Shown: piece after piece, positions 7,514-15,706 of the stretch | How the letters are laid out: each line of letters starts with the position of its first letter | How positions within the stretch are numbered: the first letter of the stretch is position 1 | Assembly (NCBI GenBank): GCA_035546935.1 | Contig: DASZVP010000002.1 | Span: forward strand, 248,001-312,000 | Direction: 5' to 3' | DNA from: DASZVP01 sp035546935 | GTDB taxonomy: Bacteria; Patescibacteriota; Saccharimonadia; Saccharimonadales; UBA4665 | DNA length: 64,000 nt | Notes under the pieces: generated by a model | The model's input: the letters and a program-made list of their open reading frames with translations, nothing else | The model's database searches: none | Told to the model about the DNA's origin: nothing | Program-made: the position numbers and the translations under genes

Positions 7514-9403
7514 ATGAACGCCCAAGAAATTCGCCGCGCTTATCTGGATTTTTTCGCTAAACGCGGCCACGCCGTGATTCCGCGGGCACTGCTGGTGCCG
7601 CAAAACGACCCCACCACACTATTCACGGGCTCCGGCATGCAGCCGCTGATTCCGTATTTGCTGGGTGAAAAGCATCAGGCCGGCACGCGCCTAGTGGACT
7701 CTCAACCGGTGTTTCGCGCGCAGGATATCGAAGAAGTCGGCGATAACCGTCATGACACCCTCTTTGAGATGCTTGGCAACTGGTCGCTCGGTGATTATTT
7801 CAAGGCTGAGCAGTTGCCGTGGATCAGCGAGTTCTTCATTAAAGTTGTCGGTCTGGACCCCAAGAAACTGTATGTAACCTGCTTTATGGGGGATGAGGAG
7901 AACGGTATTCCAAAGGATACCGAGAGTGGCGGAATTTGGAAGCAATTATTCGACGAACTAGGTATTGAAGCTAAAGAGGCTGACATGGGCAGCGAAGTCG
8001 ATGCTGCCAAGCGGGGCATGAAGCCGGGTGAGCGGATATTCTACTATGACGCCGCCAAGAACTGGTGGTGTCGTGCCGGAAAGCTTGCTGATATGCCGGT
8101 TGGCGAACCCGGCGGCGGTGACAGCGAGGTATTTTATGAGTTTGACTTTGTCGAGCACGACTTGAAATACGGCGAAAATTGTCACCCAAACTGTGACTGC
8201 GGGCGCTTTATCGAGATCGGCAACAGTGTGTTTATGGAGTATGTGCGCACCGAAAAAGGCTTCGAGAAACTCCCGAAGCAGAATGTCGATTGTGGATGTG
8301 GCCTTGAGCGCTTGTCCATGGCCGCTATAGACAGCCCGGACGTATTCAAAATCAGTATTTTGTGGCCGATTATCGAGAAGCTGGAACAAATTTCCGGCAA
8401 ATCTTACGATAGCCACACCGAGAGCATGCGCGTCATTGCCGACCACCTGCGGGCCGCCGCTTTTCTGGCCGTCGACGGCATCGTGCCCAGCAATAAAGAG
8501 CAGGGTTACGTTATGCGCCGGCTGGTCCGCAGAGCCATCCGCTTCGCCTTCGACTTGGGCATCGAGCAGAACTTTATGGAAGCAGTAGTGCCAGTTATTG
8601 CCGAACTCTACAAGGCCGATTATCCAGAGGTAGAGGCCAGCGAAGAAACAATACTTAACGTGTTAAGTAAAGAAGAAAAAGTCTTCCGCCAGACGCTGCG
8701 TAAGGGCATCCAAGAATTTGACAAACTGGCAGGCGACAGTCTTACGGGCGAGGTCATTTTTAAGCTTTACGATACCTACGGCTTCCCGGTGGAGCTCAGT
8801 AAAGAAGAAGCCTTTAAGCAAAACGTTAAATTGGCTGAGGACGCCGACAAAGAATTCGAGCGATTGATGGCCGAGCAGCGGGTTCGTAGCCAAACCGCCA
8901 GCAAAGGAGTTTTCAAAGGGGGACTGGGTGGCCAAACTGAGCAGCACAAAAAATACCACACCGCCACGCACCTGATGTATCAGGCGTTGCGCGATGTGCT
9001 GGGCGAGCATGTGGTGCAGCGCGGCAGCAACATTACCGAGGAGCGACTGCGCTTTGACTTCAGCCATGACGCCAAAATGACGCCGGAAGAGATCAAGAAA
9101 GTCGAAGATATTGTCAACGAACAGATCGCCAAAGATCTAAAAGTCAGCTTTGCCGAGTACCCGACCAAGGTGGCGATTGAAGAAAAGGGCGCGCTCGGCC
9201 AGTTCGGCGACCGCTACGGTGACACCGTCAAAGTTTATTCAATGATCGCCGATGGCGCCGACAAGCCATTCAGCTTTGAGATTTGCGGCGGTCCGCACGT
9301 TGATCACACGGCCCAACTGGCCGAGGGCGGCAAAGTCTTCAAGATAACCAAGGAAGAATCGAGCTCGGCAGGTGTGCGGCGCATCAAAGCCGTTTTAGTC
9401 TAG
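7514..9403 (+). CDS. alaS: Alanyl-tRNA synthetase, compact form lacking C-Ala
   Basis: 629 residues against about 870 in most bacteria. The aminoacylation core is present from residue 1 (FAKRGH, TTLFTGSGMQPLIPYLLG, FRAQDIEEVGDNRH), followed by the tRNA-binding region and the editing domain with the zinc ligands HTATH (about residue 480) and CGGPH (about residue 594). The protein stops right after the editing domain, so the oligomerisation and C-Ala parts are missing. The core holds a Cys-rich segment (ENCHPNCDCGRF) and NVDCGCGLERL where the family usually has a Thr-Gly-Met-Gly motif. An extended -10 TGTTACAAT at 7498-7506 sits 7 bases before the ATG. Function is clear; how tRNA-Ala is held without C-Ala is the open point. 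Confidence 0.97.
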   Translation: MNAQEIRRAYLDFFAKRGHAVIPRALLVPQNDPTTLFTGSGMQPLIPYLLGEKHQAGTRLVDSQPVFRAQDIEEVGDNRHDTLFEMLGNWSLGDYFKAEQLPWISEFFIKVVGLDPKKLYVTCFMGDEENGIPKDTESGGIWKQLFDELGIEAKEADMGSEVDAAKRGMKPGERIFYYDAAKNWWCRAGKLADMPVGEPGGGDSEVFYEFDFVEHDLKYGENCHPNCDCGRFIEIGNSVFMEYVRTEKGFEKLPKQNVDCGCGLERLSMAAIDSPDVFKISILWPIIEKLEQISGKSYDSHTESMRVIADHLRAAAFLAVDGIVPSNKEQGYVMRRLVRRAIRFAFDLGIEQNFMEAVVPVIAELYKADYPEVEASEETILNVLSKEEKVFRQTLRKGIQEFDKLAGDSLTGEVIFKLYDTYGFPVELSKEEAFKQNVKLAEDADKEFERLMAEQRVRSQTASKGVFKGGLGGQTEQHKKYHTATHLMYQALRDVLGEHVVQRGSNITEERLRFDFSHDAKMTPEEIKKVEDIVNEQIAKDLKVSFAEYPTKVAIEEKGALGQFGDRYGDTVKVYSMIADGADKPFSFEICGGPHVDHTAQLAEGGKVFKITKEESSSAGVRRIKAVLV

Positions 9404-9429
9404 GCATTGACACTTTTCTAAGGTGTTTA

Positions 9430-9438
9430 TGCTATAAT
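9430..9438 (+). promoter_or_regulatory. Extended -10 promoter of the second PKD gene
   Basis: TGC at 9430-9432 joined to TATAAT at 9433-9438. A TTGACA at 9407-9412 lies 20 bases upstream, too far for a normal -35, so the extended -10 probably does the work. The leader to the ATG at 9470 is about 25 bases and contains no Shine-Dalgarno match. Confidence 0.6.
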
Positions 9439-9469
9439 GTAACTGGTTAAACTAAAACAAAAAACAGTT

Positions 9470-10531
9470 ATGAAACAGGCCGTGAAGCGTCGTCAGACGC
9501 CAGCAAAAATTCAGTCCAGCCCGCACTTGCACGTAGCGGCTCACAAACATACCGGGCATGTTTTGCCGCGGCGTCACACTTCGTATCCGACCCTGGTGAT
9601 GATTATGCTATGCGTAGGAGTTTTGCTGGCCGGCTGGACGCGGGTAGTCACAGCCGACCCAACATATGGCCCCGCTGGTGGCAGCTATGCGGTCAGCCTG
9701 AGCGTGCCGGGCCCGGCACCGACCCAGCCTGCAACCATCGATGCCGTTAATGACAGGCCGATAGCTGCGCAGATGGCGGTCACGGCGCAACCCGTAAAGG
9801 TTAGTGGTAGCTGTCCGGTTAACACTTATGAAAAGCTCTTCCGCAATAATGTTTTCAGCGGTGTAGTGCTGTGTTCGGCCAGCGGTGCTTACGAAATAGA
9901 AACCGGTCTCTTCCCGGCCAATAATCAGCTGCAGGTTCAAGATTTTAGCTTCACTGATGTGCCCGGACCACTGTCGAACCTGGTCAATGTGACCTACAGT
10001 CCGCCCAGCCCGCCGGCGACTGTTGGTTCAACCAGCACCGTCACCGTTAACCCGGCTGAACCGCTGGTTTTAAAGACCAATTTTAAATTCCAGGGCTATT
10101 ATCACGGCCAAAACACGCCGTGGGCAGTTGATATTGAAGGCGGCCAGCCACCGTACGCCATCGCTGTAGATTGGGGTGATGGTAATCACGACGTCATTAG
10201 CCGACTGCAGGCCGGCACGTTTAACCTGACGCATACCTATCAAAAGGCCGGTGGCTACAAAGGCAGCTATCCGGTGGTTTTCTCCGCCAGCGATACCGGC
10301 GGCAGCAAAACCTATCTGCAACTTCTGTCGATTATTAACAACCCGCCCGCTGGCGCGGCAACTGCCAAGCCAACCATCGCCCACGGCAGTACGCCGGACT
10401 GGCTGCGTCAGGTGGCCCATTACATCTGGCCAAGTTACGGCGTGGTGCTGCTGATGTTAATAAGTTTTTGGCTCGGCGAACGGCGTGAATTCCACCATCT
10501 TAAGGCCCGACATTTGCTGGCACGCCGCTAA
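9470..10531 (+). CDS. PKD-domain membrane protein, paralogue of 5569-6453
   Basis: 353 residues. A basic N-terminal tail of about 40 residues precedes a membrane/signal helix (VMIMLCVGVLLAGWTRV). Then come the two-cysteine domain (SGSCPVNTYEKLFRNNVFSG, second Cys in VVLCSASG), a PKD domain with AVDWGDGNHDVI and LTHTYQKAGGYKG, and a C-terminal helix (YIWPSYGVVLLMLISFWLG) with a basic tail. Domain order and the Phe-Asn-Asn-Val-Phe landmark are the same as in the first PKD gene, so this is a duplication now separated by mnmA and alaS. A surface-binding or assembly role is inferred. Confidence 0.8.
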   Translation: MKQAVKRRQTPAKIQSSPHLHVAAHKHTGHVLPRRHTSYPTLVMIMLCVGVLLAGWTRVVTADPTYGPAGGSYAVSLSVPGPAPTQPATIDAVNDRPIAAQMAVTAQPVKVSGSCPVNTYEKLFRNNVFSGVVLCSASGAYEIETGLFPANNQLQVQDFSFTDVPGPLSNLVNVTYSPPSPPATVGSTSTVTVNPAEPLVLKTNFKFQGYYHGQNTPWAVDIEGGQPPYAIAVDWGDGNHDVISRLQAGTFNLTHTYQKAGGYKGSYPVVFSASDTGGSKTYLQLLSIINNPPAGAATAKPTIAHGSTPDWLRQVAHYIWPSYGVVLLMLISFWLGERREFHHLKARHLLARR

Positions 10532-10538
10532 CTGCTTG

Positions 10539-10547
10539 TGCTATAAT
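10539..10547 (+). promoter_or_regulatory. Extended -10 promoter
   Basis: TGC at 10539-10541 followed by TATAAT at 10542-10547, 39 bases before the ATG at 10587. The leader is rich in C and A and has no Shine-Dalgarno match. Confidence 0.55.
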
Positions 10548-10586
10548 TAGTCCCAGGCTCACAAAAACAACCACCTCACCAACTCT

Positions 10587-10922
10587 ATGAAATCACCTCA
10601 CAACTCACTTGTTGAAGCCTACAAGCGCGGGCACGACGTTAATTACGTAATTGCCCGCGCTTTGCTGCAGGTTGAACACCGGCCCGCTGCTGTGGACTCC
10701 TATGAAGTGACAATTACTGCTGTTAGCGAAACTGGCGACGAGGATCTCAGCCTGGATATCTTGAGGAGCTGCCTAACCGCCAGGAGTCGAGCATTTCCTG
10801 AAGCCGTACAGGTTAGCGACAGCGTGCCTTTAAGCGCTCGTGTATCCGGCGATGTCCTCAGCGAACTGGGCGCGGTCGCTTTCATAATGCAGCCAGCGGC
10901 GGAACTGGTCACGGCCGCTTAA
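10587..10922 (+). CDS. Hypothetical soluble protein
   Basis: 111 residues, no signal peptide or membrane segment, average composition, no motif I recognise. Features that can be seen: a basic N-terminal 20 residues, a central mixed alpha/beta stretch (DSYEVTITAVSETGDEDLSL) and a hydrophobic C-terminal helix. It stands alone between the PKD gene and the FtsA-like operon with its own extended -10 promoter, and the downstream gene has another. It is kept as a gene because it is the only long frame between two promoters and has normal codon use. Confidence 0.6.
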   Translation: MKSPHNSLVEAYKRGHDVNYVIARALLQVEHRPAAVDSYEVTITAVSETGDEDLSLDILRSCLTARSRAFPEAVQVSDSVPLSARVSGDVLSELGAVAFIMQPAAELVTAA

Positions 10923-10960
10923 GACTTGTCAGAAAGTTCTCAGTTTACTCTAGTAGGCTG

Positions 10961-10969
10961 TGCTAGAAT
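10961..10969 (+). promoter_or_regulatory. Extended -10 promoter of the FtsA/PilM-like operon
   Basis: TGC at 10961-10963 plus TAGAAT at 10964-10969. It lies 8 bases before the ATG at 10978, which predicts a leader of only a few bases and argues against using the GTG at 10960 or the ATG at 10972 as start. Confidence 0.55.
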
Positions 10970-10977
10970 TAATGCAT

Positions 10978-12312
10978 ATGCTTGAAAAATTAAAGACCGC
11001 TTCGGTCAATGCTGCCGGTTTGGCCCGCAAAGGGGCTGAAAAAGCTTCGGAGCGGGTGCGCAGCCGCACTGGCGGCAAGGCCAAGGGCGACAATTATCTG
11101 GTCGCGTTGGATATTGGCACTGAATTTGTTAAGGCTCTGATCGGCAAAGTTAACCCCAGCGACGGCAGCATTGAAATTATCGGTGTGGGCCGTCAGCACC
11201 AAGGTTTGACAGATATGCAGGCCGGTGCCATTGCCGACATTGCGGCGGTGGTCGATAACTGCGACAAAGCCTTAAATGCCGCTGAAGCCGAGGCCAATGT
11301 CAGTGTCCGTACGGCCATTATTGGTATTGCCGGTGAGCTGGTGAAGGGCACCACGACCACTGTGCGGGTAGCCCGCAAGCAGAGTCAAAAGCCGATCGAC
11401 ATTGCTGAAATGGAGAAAATTATTAATTTGGTCCAGGACCGGGCCGAAAATCGGGCCAAGCAGCAGCTGGCTTGGGAGCTCGGCGGTAAAGAAGTCGAAG
11501 TGCGCCTGGTTAACAGCGCCCTAGTGAGTATCGAAATTGATGGCTACCCGGTGACCAACCCGATTGGTTTCCAGGGCAAGGACGTGGTGGTCCAGCTGTA
11601 TACCGCTTTTGCACCGATGATCCATATTGGCGCTCTGGAAAAGACAGCTCAGGAGCTGGATCTCGATCTGTTAGCGGTGGCGGCCGAGCCGTTTGCTGTG
11701 GCCCGGGCCGTGATTGGCAACAACCCCAACCAGTCTTTGAACGCCATCTTAATGGACGTCGGCGGTGGCACCACCGACATCGCTGTTGTAAATGACGGCG
11801 GCGTACAGGGAACCAAGATGTTTGGTATTGGCGGCCGCGCCTACACCCGCTCCGTGGAGCGCGACTTAAATGTTGATTTTGATCAGGCCGAAGAGCTCAA
11901 AGTGGGCCTCAGCACCAATAAAGTGCCGACTCAAAAACGCCCAGCCATTGAGAAAGCTTTAAGTAAAACTGCTGACGTATGGATCGGTGGCATTGAACTG
12001 GCTTTAGCTGAATTTACCAAGCTGGATCACTTGCCGCACCGCCTGTTCCTGTGTGGCGGCGGCTCATCCCTTGATCTTTTAATGGAGCGCTTGGAGACTG
12101 AGTGGTACAAACAACTGCCCTTTACGCGCAAGCCGAGCGTGCACCACATTAAACCGGGGCAGGTAGCCGGCATTGTCGATAACACCGGTGATGTCACGGA
12201 CCACACCTTTATTACGGCTATGGGCCTGCTGCGCGTCGGCACCGACACCATGCAGTTCAGTGGTGGCGGCAACAGTATTCGCGACAAACTTGATAAAATG
12301 TTAAGTACCTAA
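10978..12312 (+). CDS. FtsA/PilM-family actin-like ATPase
   Basis: 444 residues. The actin-fold motifs are clear: phosphate-1 loop VALDIGTEFVKALIG (about residues 41-55), an SHS2-type insertion domain, phosphate-2 loop ILMDVGGGTTDIAVV (about residue 260), and the adenosine motif LFLCGGGSSLDLLME. An amphipathic C-terminus (NSIRDKLDKML) could act as a membrane anchor, as in FtsA. FtsA tethers FtsZ to the membrane; PilM, its relative, is the cytoplasmic part of type IV pili. Position next to a baseplate-J-like protein, ruvX and mltG does not decide between the two. The start is set by the -10 box 8 bases upstream. Confidence 0.85.
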   Translation: MLEKLKTASVNAAGLARKGAEKASERVRSRTGGKAKGDNYLVALDIGTEFVKALIGKVNPSDGSIEIIGVGRQHQGLTDMQAGAIADIAAVVDNCDKALNAAEAEANVSVRTAIIGIAGELVKGTTTTVRVARKQSQKPIDIAEMEKIINLVQDRAENRAKQQLAWELGGKEVEVRLVNSALVSIEIDGYPVTNPIGFQGKDVVVQLYTAFAPMIHIGALEKTAQELDLDLLAVAAEPFAVARAVIGNNPNQSLNAILMDVGGGTTDIAVVNDGGVQGTKMFGIGGRAYTRSVERDLNVDFDQAEELKVGLSTNKVPTQKRPAIEKALSKTADVWIGGIELALAEFTKLDHLPHRLFLCGGGSSLDLLMERLETEWYKQLPFTRKPSVHHIKPGQVAGIVDNTGDVTDHTFITAMGLLRVGTDTMQFSGGGNSIRDKLDKMLST

Positions 12313-12323
12313 AAAGGGTTTTC

Positions 12324-14072
12324 ATGGCAGCGGCTGATAAAGACACCATTTACATCGACATCGACGACGAGATCACCGGCATCATCGACAAGCTGAGCGG
12401 CTCGCCATCTAAAGTCGTGGCTTTGGTGCTGCCCAAACGAGCCACGGCGTTCCAAAGCATTGTTAATATGAAGCTTTTGAAGCGCGCGGCAGACCAAGCC
12501 CAAAAAAACCTGGTCCTGATCACCACCGAAGCCGGCTTGCTGCCCTTAGCCGGAGCTGCTGGTGTGCATGTCGCGCCGAGCCTGACTTCTAAACCTTCGG
12601 TTCCTAAGCCACCTGACGCCGATGACGGCCACGAAGAAGAAGTTGAGGAAACTGCTGGCGACACAGAAGTTACTGCCGACACCGATGGTGACAAGCCAAT
12701 TGGCGACCTGGCCGGTATGGCCGGAGCCGCCGCGGCCGGCGAAGAAGTCGAAACGCTGGAACTGGACAATGCCGAAGATGAGACCGACGCCGAAGGCGGA
12801 ACGGATATCGGCAAACCAAAAAGCCGCGATTTTACGCCGCCACCGGATAAGATCAAAAAAGATCACAAGCTGCACGTGCCCAACTTTGAGCGATTCCGCG
12901 TACTGCTAGCCGTTGGTGCGCTCGTTTTGATTCTGCTCATCATTGGTATTATCGTGGCCATGAAAGTTTTGCCGAAGGCCGAAATTGACATTAAAACTGA
13001 CGCCTCCAACGTTAACGTCAACCTCAGTCTGAATCTGTCGACAACTGCTAAAACCTTGGACCCCACTTCCAGTACTCTGCCCGCCAAGCAGCAAACCCAG
13101 TCCAAGACCTACACGCAGCAAGTAACCGCCACCGGTACCAAGAATCTAGGCAACAAGGCTACCGGTACGGTGACCATTGTTAACTGTGACTCATCTGACG
13201 TAACCATCCCGGCCGGGTCGGGACTGACCTCCGGAGGCAACACCTATATCACGCAAAAATCTGTAACAGTTCCAGATAGCAACTTTACTTCGCCGGGCTC
13301 AGGTAGTGTTTGTAAGAATGATGGAAAAGCTAATGTCGATATCACGGCTCAAAGCGGCGGCACTTCTTCTAACGTACCTGCTGGATCAAAATTTACGCTG
13401 AATTCGAGTTCTCACTATAACGCCAGCAGCCTCTCGGCCACTGGATCGGCCAGTGGTGGAACAGACAACAATGTTCAAGTAGTCAGTCAGGCTGATATTG
13501 ATAACGCCAAAGGCAAAATTAATACCAACGACCCCAGCGTTAAGCAGGCTCTGGAAACAGGGCTGGAGCAAGGCAATTACTTCGCGATTACGGAGACATT
13601 CAGCGCCGGAACGCCGACCATAAACACTAGCGCCAAAGTCGGTGATGAGGCCAGCAGCGTGACCGTCACAGAGGTCGTGAATTACACGATGTTTGGCGTC
13701 CAGCGCGATGATTTGAACACCTTGATAAAAAATAATGTTAAGGACCAAATCGACACCAGCCAACAGAGTATTTTAAGCACGGGCGTCGACCATGCCATCT
13801 TTAACGTGAACAGTGCCACCGATACCGGTGCCCAGCTGGCCATGTCAACGACAGCTGAAGTCGGTCCTCAGCTCGATACAGAGGCCATTAAGAGCAACTC
13901 TGCCGGCGAAAAAGCCGGCACCATCAAGAGCCAGATCTCCAGCAACCCCGACGTTACCGAGGTTAAAGTTAAGTTAAGTCCGTTCTGGGTGACTGTGGTG
14001 CCGAAAAACACCTCCAAGATCACCGTTAATGTTGCCAAACCCACGCAAACAGTTAATAGTAATTCACACTAG
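12324..14072 (+). CDS. Baseplate-J-like membrane protein
   Basis: 582 residues. Residues 1-85 form a cytoplasmic alpha/beta domain (KVVALVLPKRATAFQSIVNM, then LITTEAGLLPLAGAAGVHVA), followed by an acidic linker (about 95-170), one membrane helix (about 195-215, LLAVGALVLILLIIGIIVAM) and a long extracytoplasmic part with a repeated NKATGTVTIVNCDSSDVTIPAGS-type beta module. The C-terminus reads VKVKLSPFWVTVVP, a landmark of CPR proteins annotated as baseplate J/gp47 family. In phages that family builds contractile baseplates; in CPR the role is unknown. It sits 11 bases after the FtsA/PilM-like gene and its stop overlaps the ruvX start by one base. Confidence 0.75.
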   Translation: MAAADKDTIYIDIDDEITGIIDKLSGSPSKVVALVLPKRATAFQSIVNMKLLKRAADQAQKNLVLITTEAGLLPLAGAAGVHVAPSLTSKPSVPKPPDADDGHEEEVEETAGDTEVTADTDGDKPIGDLAGMAGAAAAGEEVETLELDNAEDETDAEGGTDIGKPKSRDFTPPPDKIKKDHKLHVPNFERFRVLLAVGALVLILLIIGIIVAMKVLPKAEIDIKTDASNVNVNLSLNLSTTAKTLDPTSSTLPAKQQTQSKTYTQQVTATGTKNLGNKATGTVTIVNCDSSDVTIPAGSGLTSGGNTYITQKSVTVPDSNFTSPGSGSVCKNDGKANVDITAQSGGTSSNVPAGSKFTLNSSSHYNASSLSATGSASGGTDNNVQVVSQADIDNAKGKINTNDPSVKQALETGLEQGNYFAITETFSAGTPTINTSAKVGDEASSVTVTEVVNYTMFGVQRDDLNTLIKNNVKDQIDTSQQSILSTGVDHAIFNVNSATDTGAQLAMSTTAEVGPQLDTEAIKSNSAGEKAGTIKSQISSNPDVTEVKVKLSPFWVTVVPKNTSKITVNVAKPTQTVNSNSH

Positions 14073-14497
14073 TGGCAATCTCAGGCTCAATTTTAGGACT
14101 GGACGTGGGTGCGGTTCGTATCGGCGTGTCCGTGACGACTCTTGTGGCGCGCCTGCCGCGACCGCTGATTACCTTGCAGGCTGACGACACTCTCTGGCCG
14201 GCTCTTCAAAATATTGTTGAAGTCGAAGATGTGCGGGTGATTGTGGTCGGCTTTCCCCGTGGGCTGCAGGGACAGCACACCAAGCAAACAGAGGCTATTG
14301 AAGCTTTTGTTCAGCAGCTCAAGGCGCACTTTGCCTTGCCGATCCAGCTCCAGGATGAGGCTCTGACCTCTAAACACGCCGAAGAGGAGCTGCGAGCCCG
14401 TGGTAAGCTATATACAAAGGAAGATATTGATGCTCTGGCCGCTACCTACATTCTCGAGGACTGGCTCGCCGGACACCCCAAACTAGGAGTTGGATGA
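14072..14497 (+). CDS. ruvX: Holliday-junction-resolvase-like RuvX/YqgF
   Basis: 141 residues, normal for the family. RNase-H-fold protein implicated in 16S rRNA 5' processing and related to junction resolvases. Motifs: LGLDVGAVRIGVS (catalytic Asp), VVGFPRGLQG, QDEALTSKHAEEEL and DALAATYILEDWL. The GTG start shares its first G with the upstream TAG stop, and the TGA stop overlaps the mltG ATG, so translation is coupled through the operon. Confidence 0.93.
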   Translation: MAISGSILGLDVGAVRIGVSVTTLVARLPRPLITLQADDTLWPALQNIVEVEDVRVIVVGFPRGLQGQHTKQTEAIEAFVQQLKAHFALPIQLQDEALTSKHAEEELRARGKLYTKEDIDALAATYILEDWLAGHPKLGVG

Positions 14498-15558
14498 GAT
14501 ATCAGTTACCACATCACCGCAAAGGCAAACGGACATTACCACTGCGCGTCTGGTGGCTGGTTGGCGTTTTGGTGGTGTTGATTGGCGGTGGCATTATCGC
14601 TGTACATCATGTCTACAATGCTGATCTGGCGGCCGTCAGCAATAATCCCAAAACCCAGATTTTTACCGTCAAACAAGGCGCCTCAGTTAAAGAAATTGCC
14701 GACGCGCTGGACAGCCAAAATCTGATTCGCAGCGCCTGGGCTATGCAACTGTATGTGCACAGCAAAAACCTCAGCCTATCGCTTCAAGCCGGAACTTATG
14801 CCTTATCTCCGAATGAGACTACCCCTGAAATCGTGACAATTATGACCAAAGGCAGGGTAGCCACCGAGCTGGTGACCATTCTGCCGGGGCGCCGCATTGA
14901 CCAAGTACGCGCCGACCTGATTAACTACGGCTTTAAACCGGCAGATGTTGACGCTGCGCTGAACGACCTCAGCCAATACAGCGATTTGCCGGTCATGGCC
15001 TTCAAACCCGCCAATATTGACAGCCTTGAGGGGTTGCTGTGGCCCGATTCCTTTGAAAAAGACGCCAGCACGCCGCCGTCATACATTATTCGCGAGTCAC
15101 TGATCGAAATGGGCCAAAAGCTCACTCCGGGTGTGCAGGCGGCTTTCGCCCGCGAAGGCTTGAGCACCTACCAAGGACTGATCTTAACTTCGATAGTTGA
15201 ACAGGAAGTCAACAAGGTCAGCGACCAACCGCAGGTGGCGCAGGTCTTCTTGACGCGTTATCACAACGGCGGCACTTTGGGCTCAGACGTCACTGCAACT
15301 TATGGTGCGGTTGAAGCCGGCAGGGCACCAAACCTTTACTATGATTCGCCTTGGAACACGCTAATACACCCCGGTTTGCCGCCAACTCCGATTAGTACCA
15401 TCGATGCCCATGCCTTAAGTGCGGCAATCCACCCGGCCAGCACTGACTGGTTGTATTTTGTGACAGGTGATGACGGTACGACCTACTTTTCTAACACCTT
15501 ACAGCAGCATCAGGACAATACGGCCAAATATTGTCATAAACTCTGCGCCAGCGAGTAA
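14494..15558 (+). CDS. mltG: Endolytic murein transglycosylase MltG
   Basis: 354 residues. MltG cuts nascent glycan strands and ends their elongation at the membrane. A basic start and one membrane helix (about 17-40) precede a LysM-like domain (FTVKQGASVKEIADALDSQN) and the YceG catalytic domain with SLEGLLWPDSF, the catalytic Glu in LILTSIVEQEVNK, and SPWNTLIHPGLPPTPIST. Start ATG overlaps the ruvX stop (ATGA) and follows TAGGAG. The whole block FtsA/PilM-like, baseplate-J-like, ruvX, mltG reads as one operon. Confidence 0.94.
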   Translation: MRYQLPHHRKGKRTLPLRVWWLVGVLVVLIGGGIIAVHHVYNADLAAVSNNPKTQIFTVKQGASVKEIADALDSQNLIRSAWAMQLYVHSKNLSLSLQAGTYALSPNETTPEIVTIMTKGRVATELVTILPGRRIDQVRADLINYGFKPADVDAALNDLSQYSDLPVMAFKPANIDSLEGLLWPDSFEKDASTPPSYIIRESLIEMGQKLTPGVQAAFAREGLSTYQGLILTSIVEQEVNKVSDQPQVAQVFLTRYHNGGTLGSDVTATYGAVEAGRAPNLYYDSPWNTLIHPGLPPTPISTIDAHALSAAIHPASTDWLYFVTGDDGTTYFSNTLQQHQDNTAKYCHKLCASE

Positions 15559-15590
15559 TTACTAACAGAGGCGGGACGGACGGTTAACCC

Positions 15591-15618
15591 TTGAAAATGT
15601 TGCCTCATTTGCTATAAT
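15591..15618 (+). promoter_or_regulatory. Promoter of the LysM-CHAP/obg unit
   Basis: TTGAAA at 15591-15596, 16-base spacer, TATAAT at 15613-15618 preceded by TGC, so both a -35 and an extended -10 are present. The leader to the GTG at 15707 is about 80 bases and contains no evident Shine-Dalgarno site. Confidence 0.65.
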
Positions 15619-15706
15619 TAAACCGTTACTTTTTTAGAATTTTTTCGGAGCTTGTATTAGTACAAACCCCACCCATTCAGTAGCCTCGTCCTTAACCGTT
15701 CCCAGC

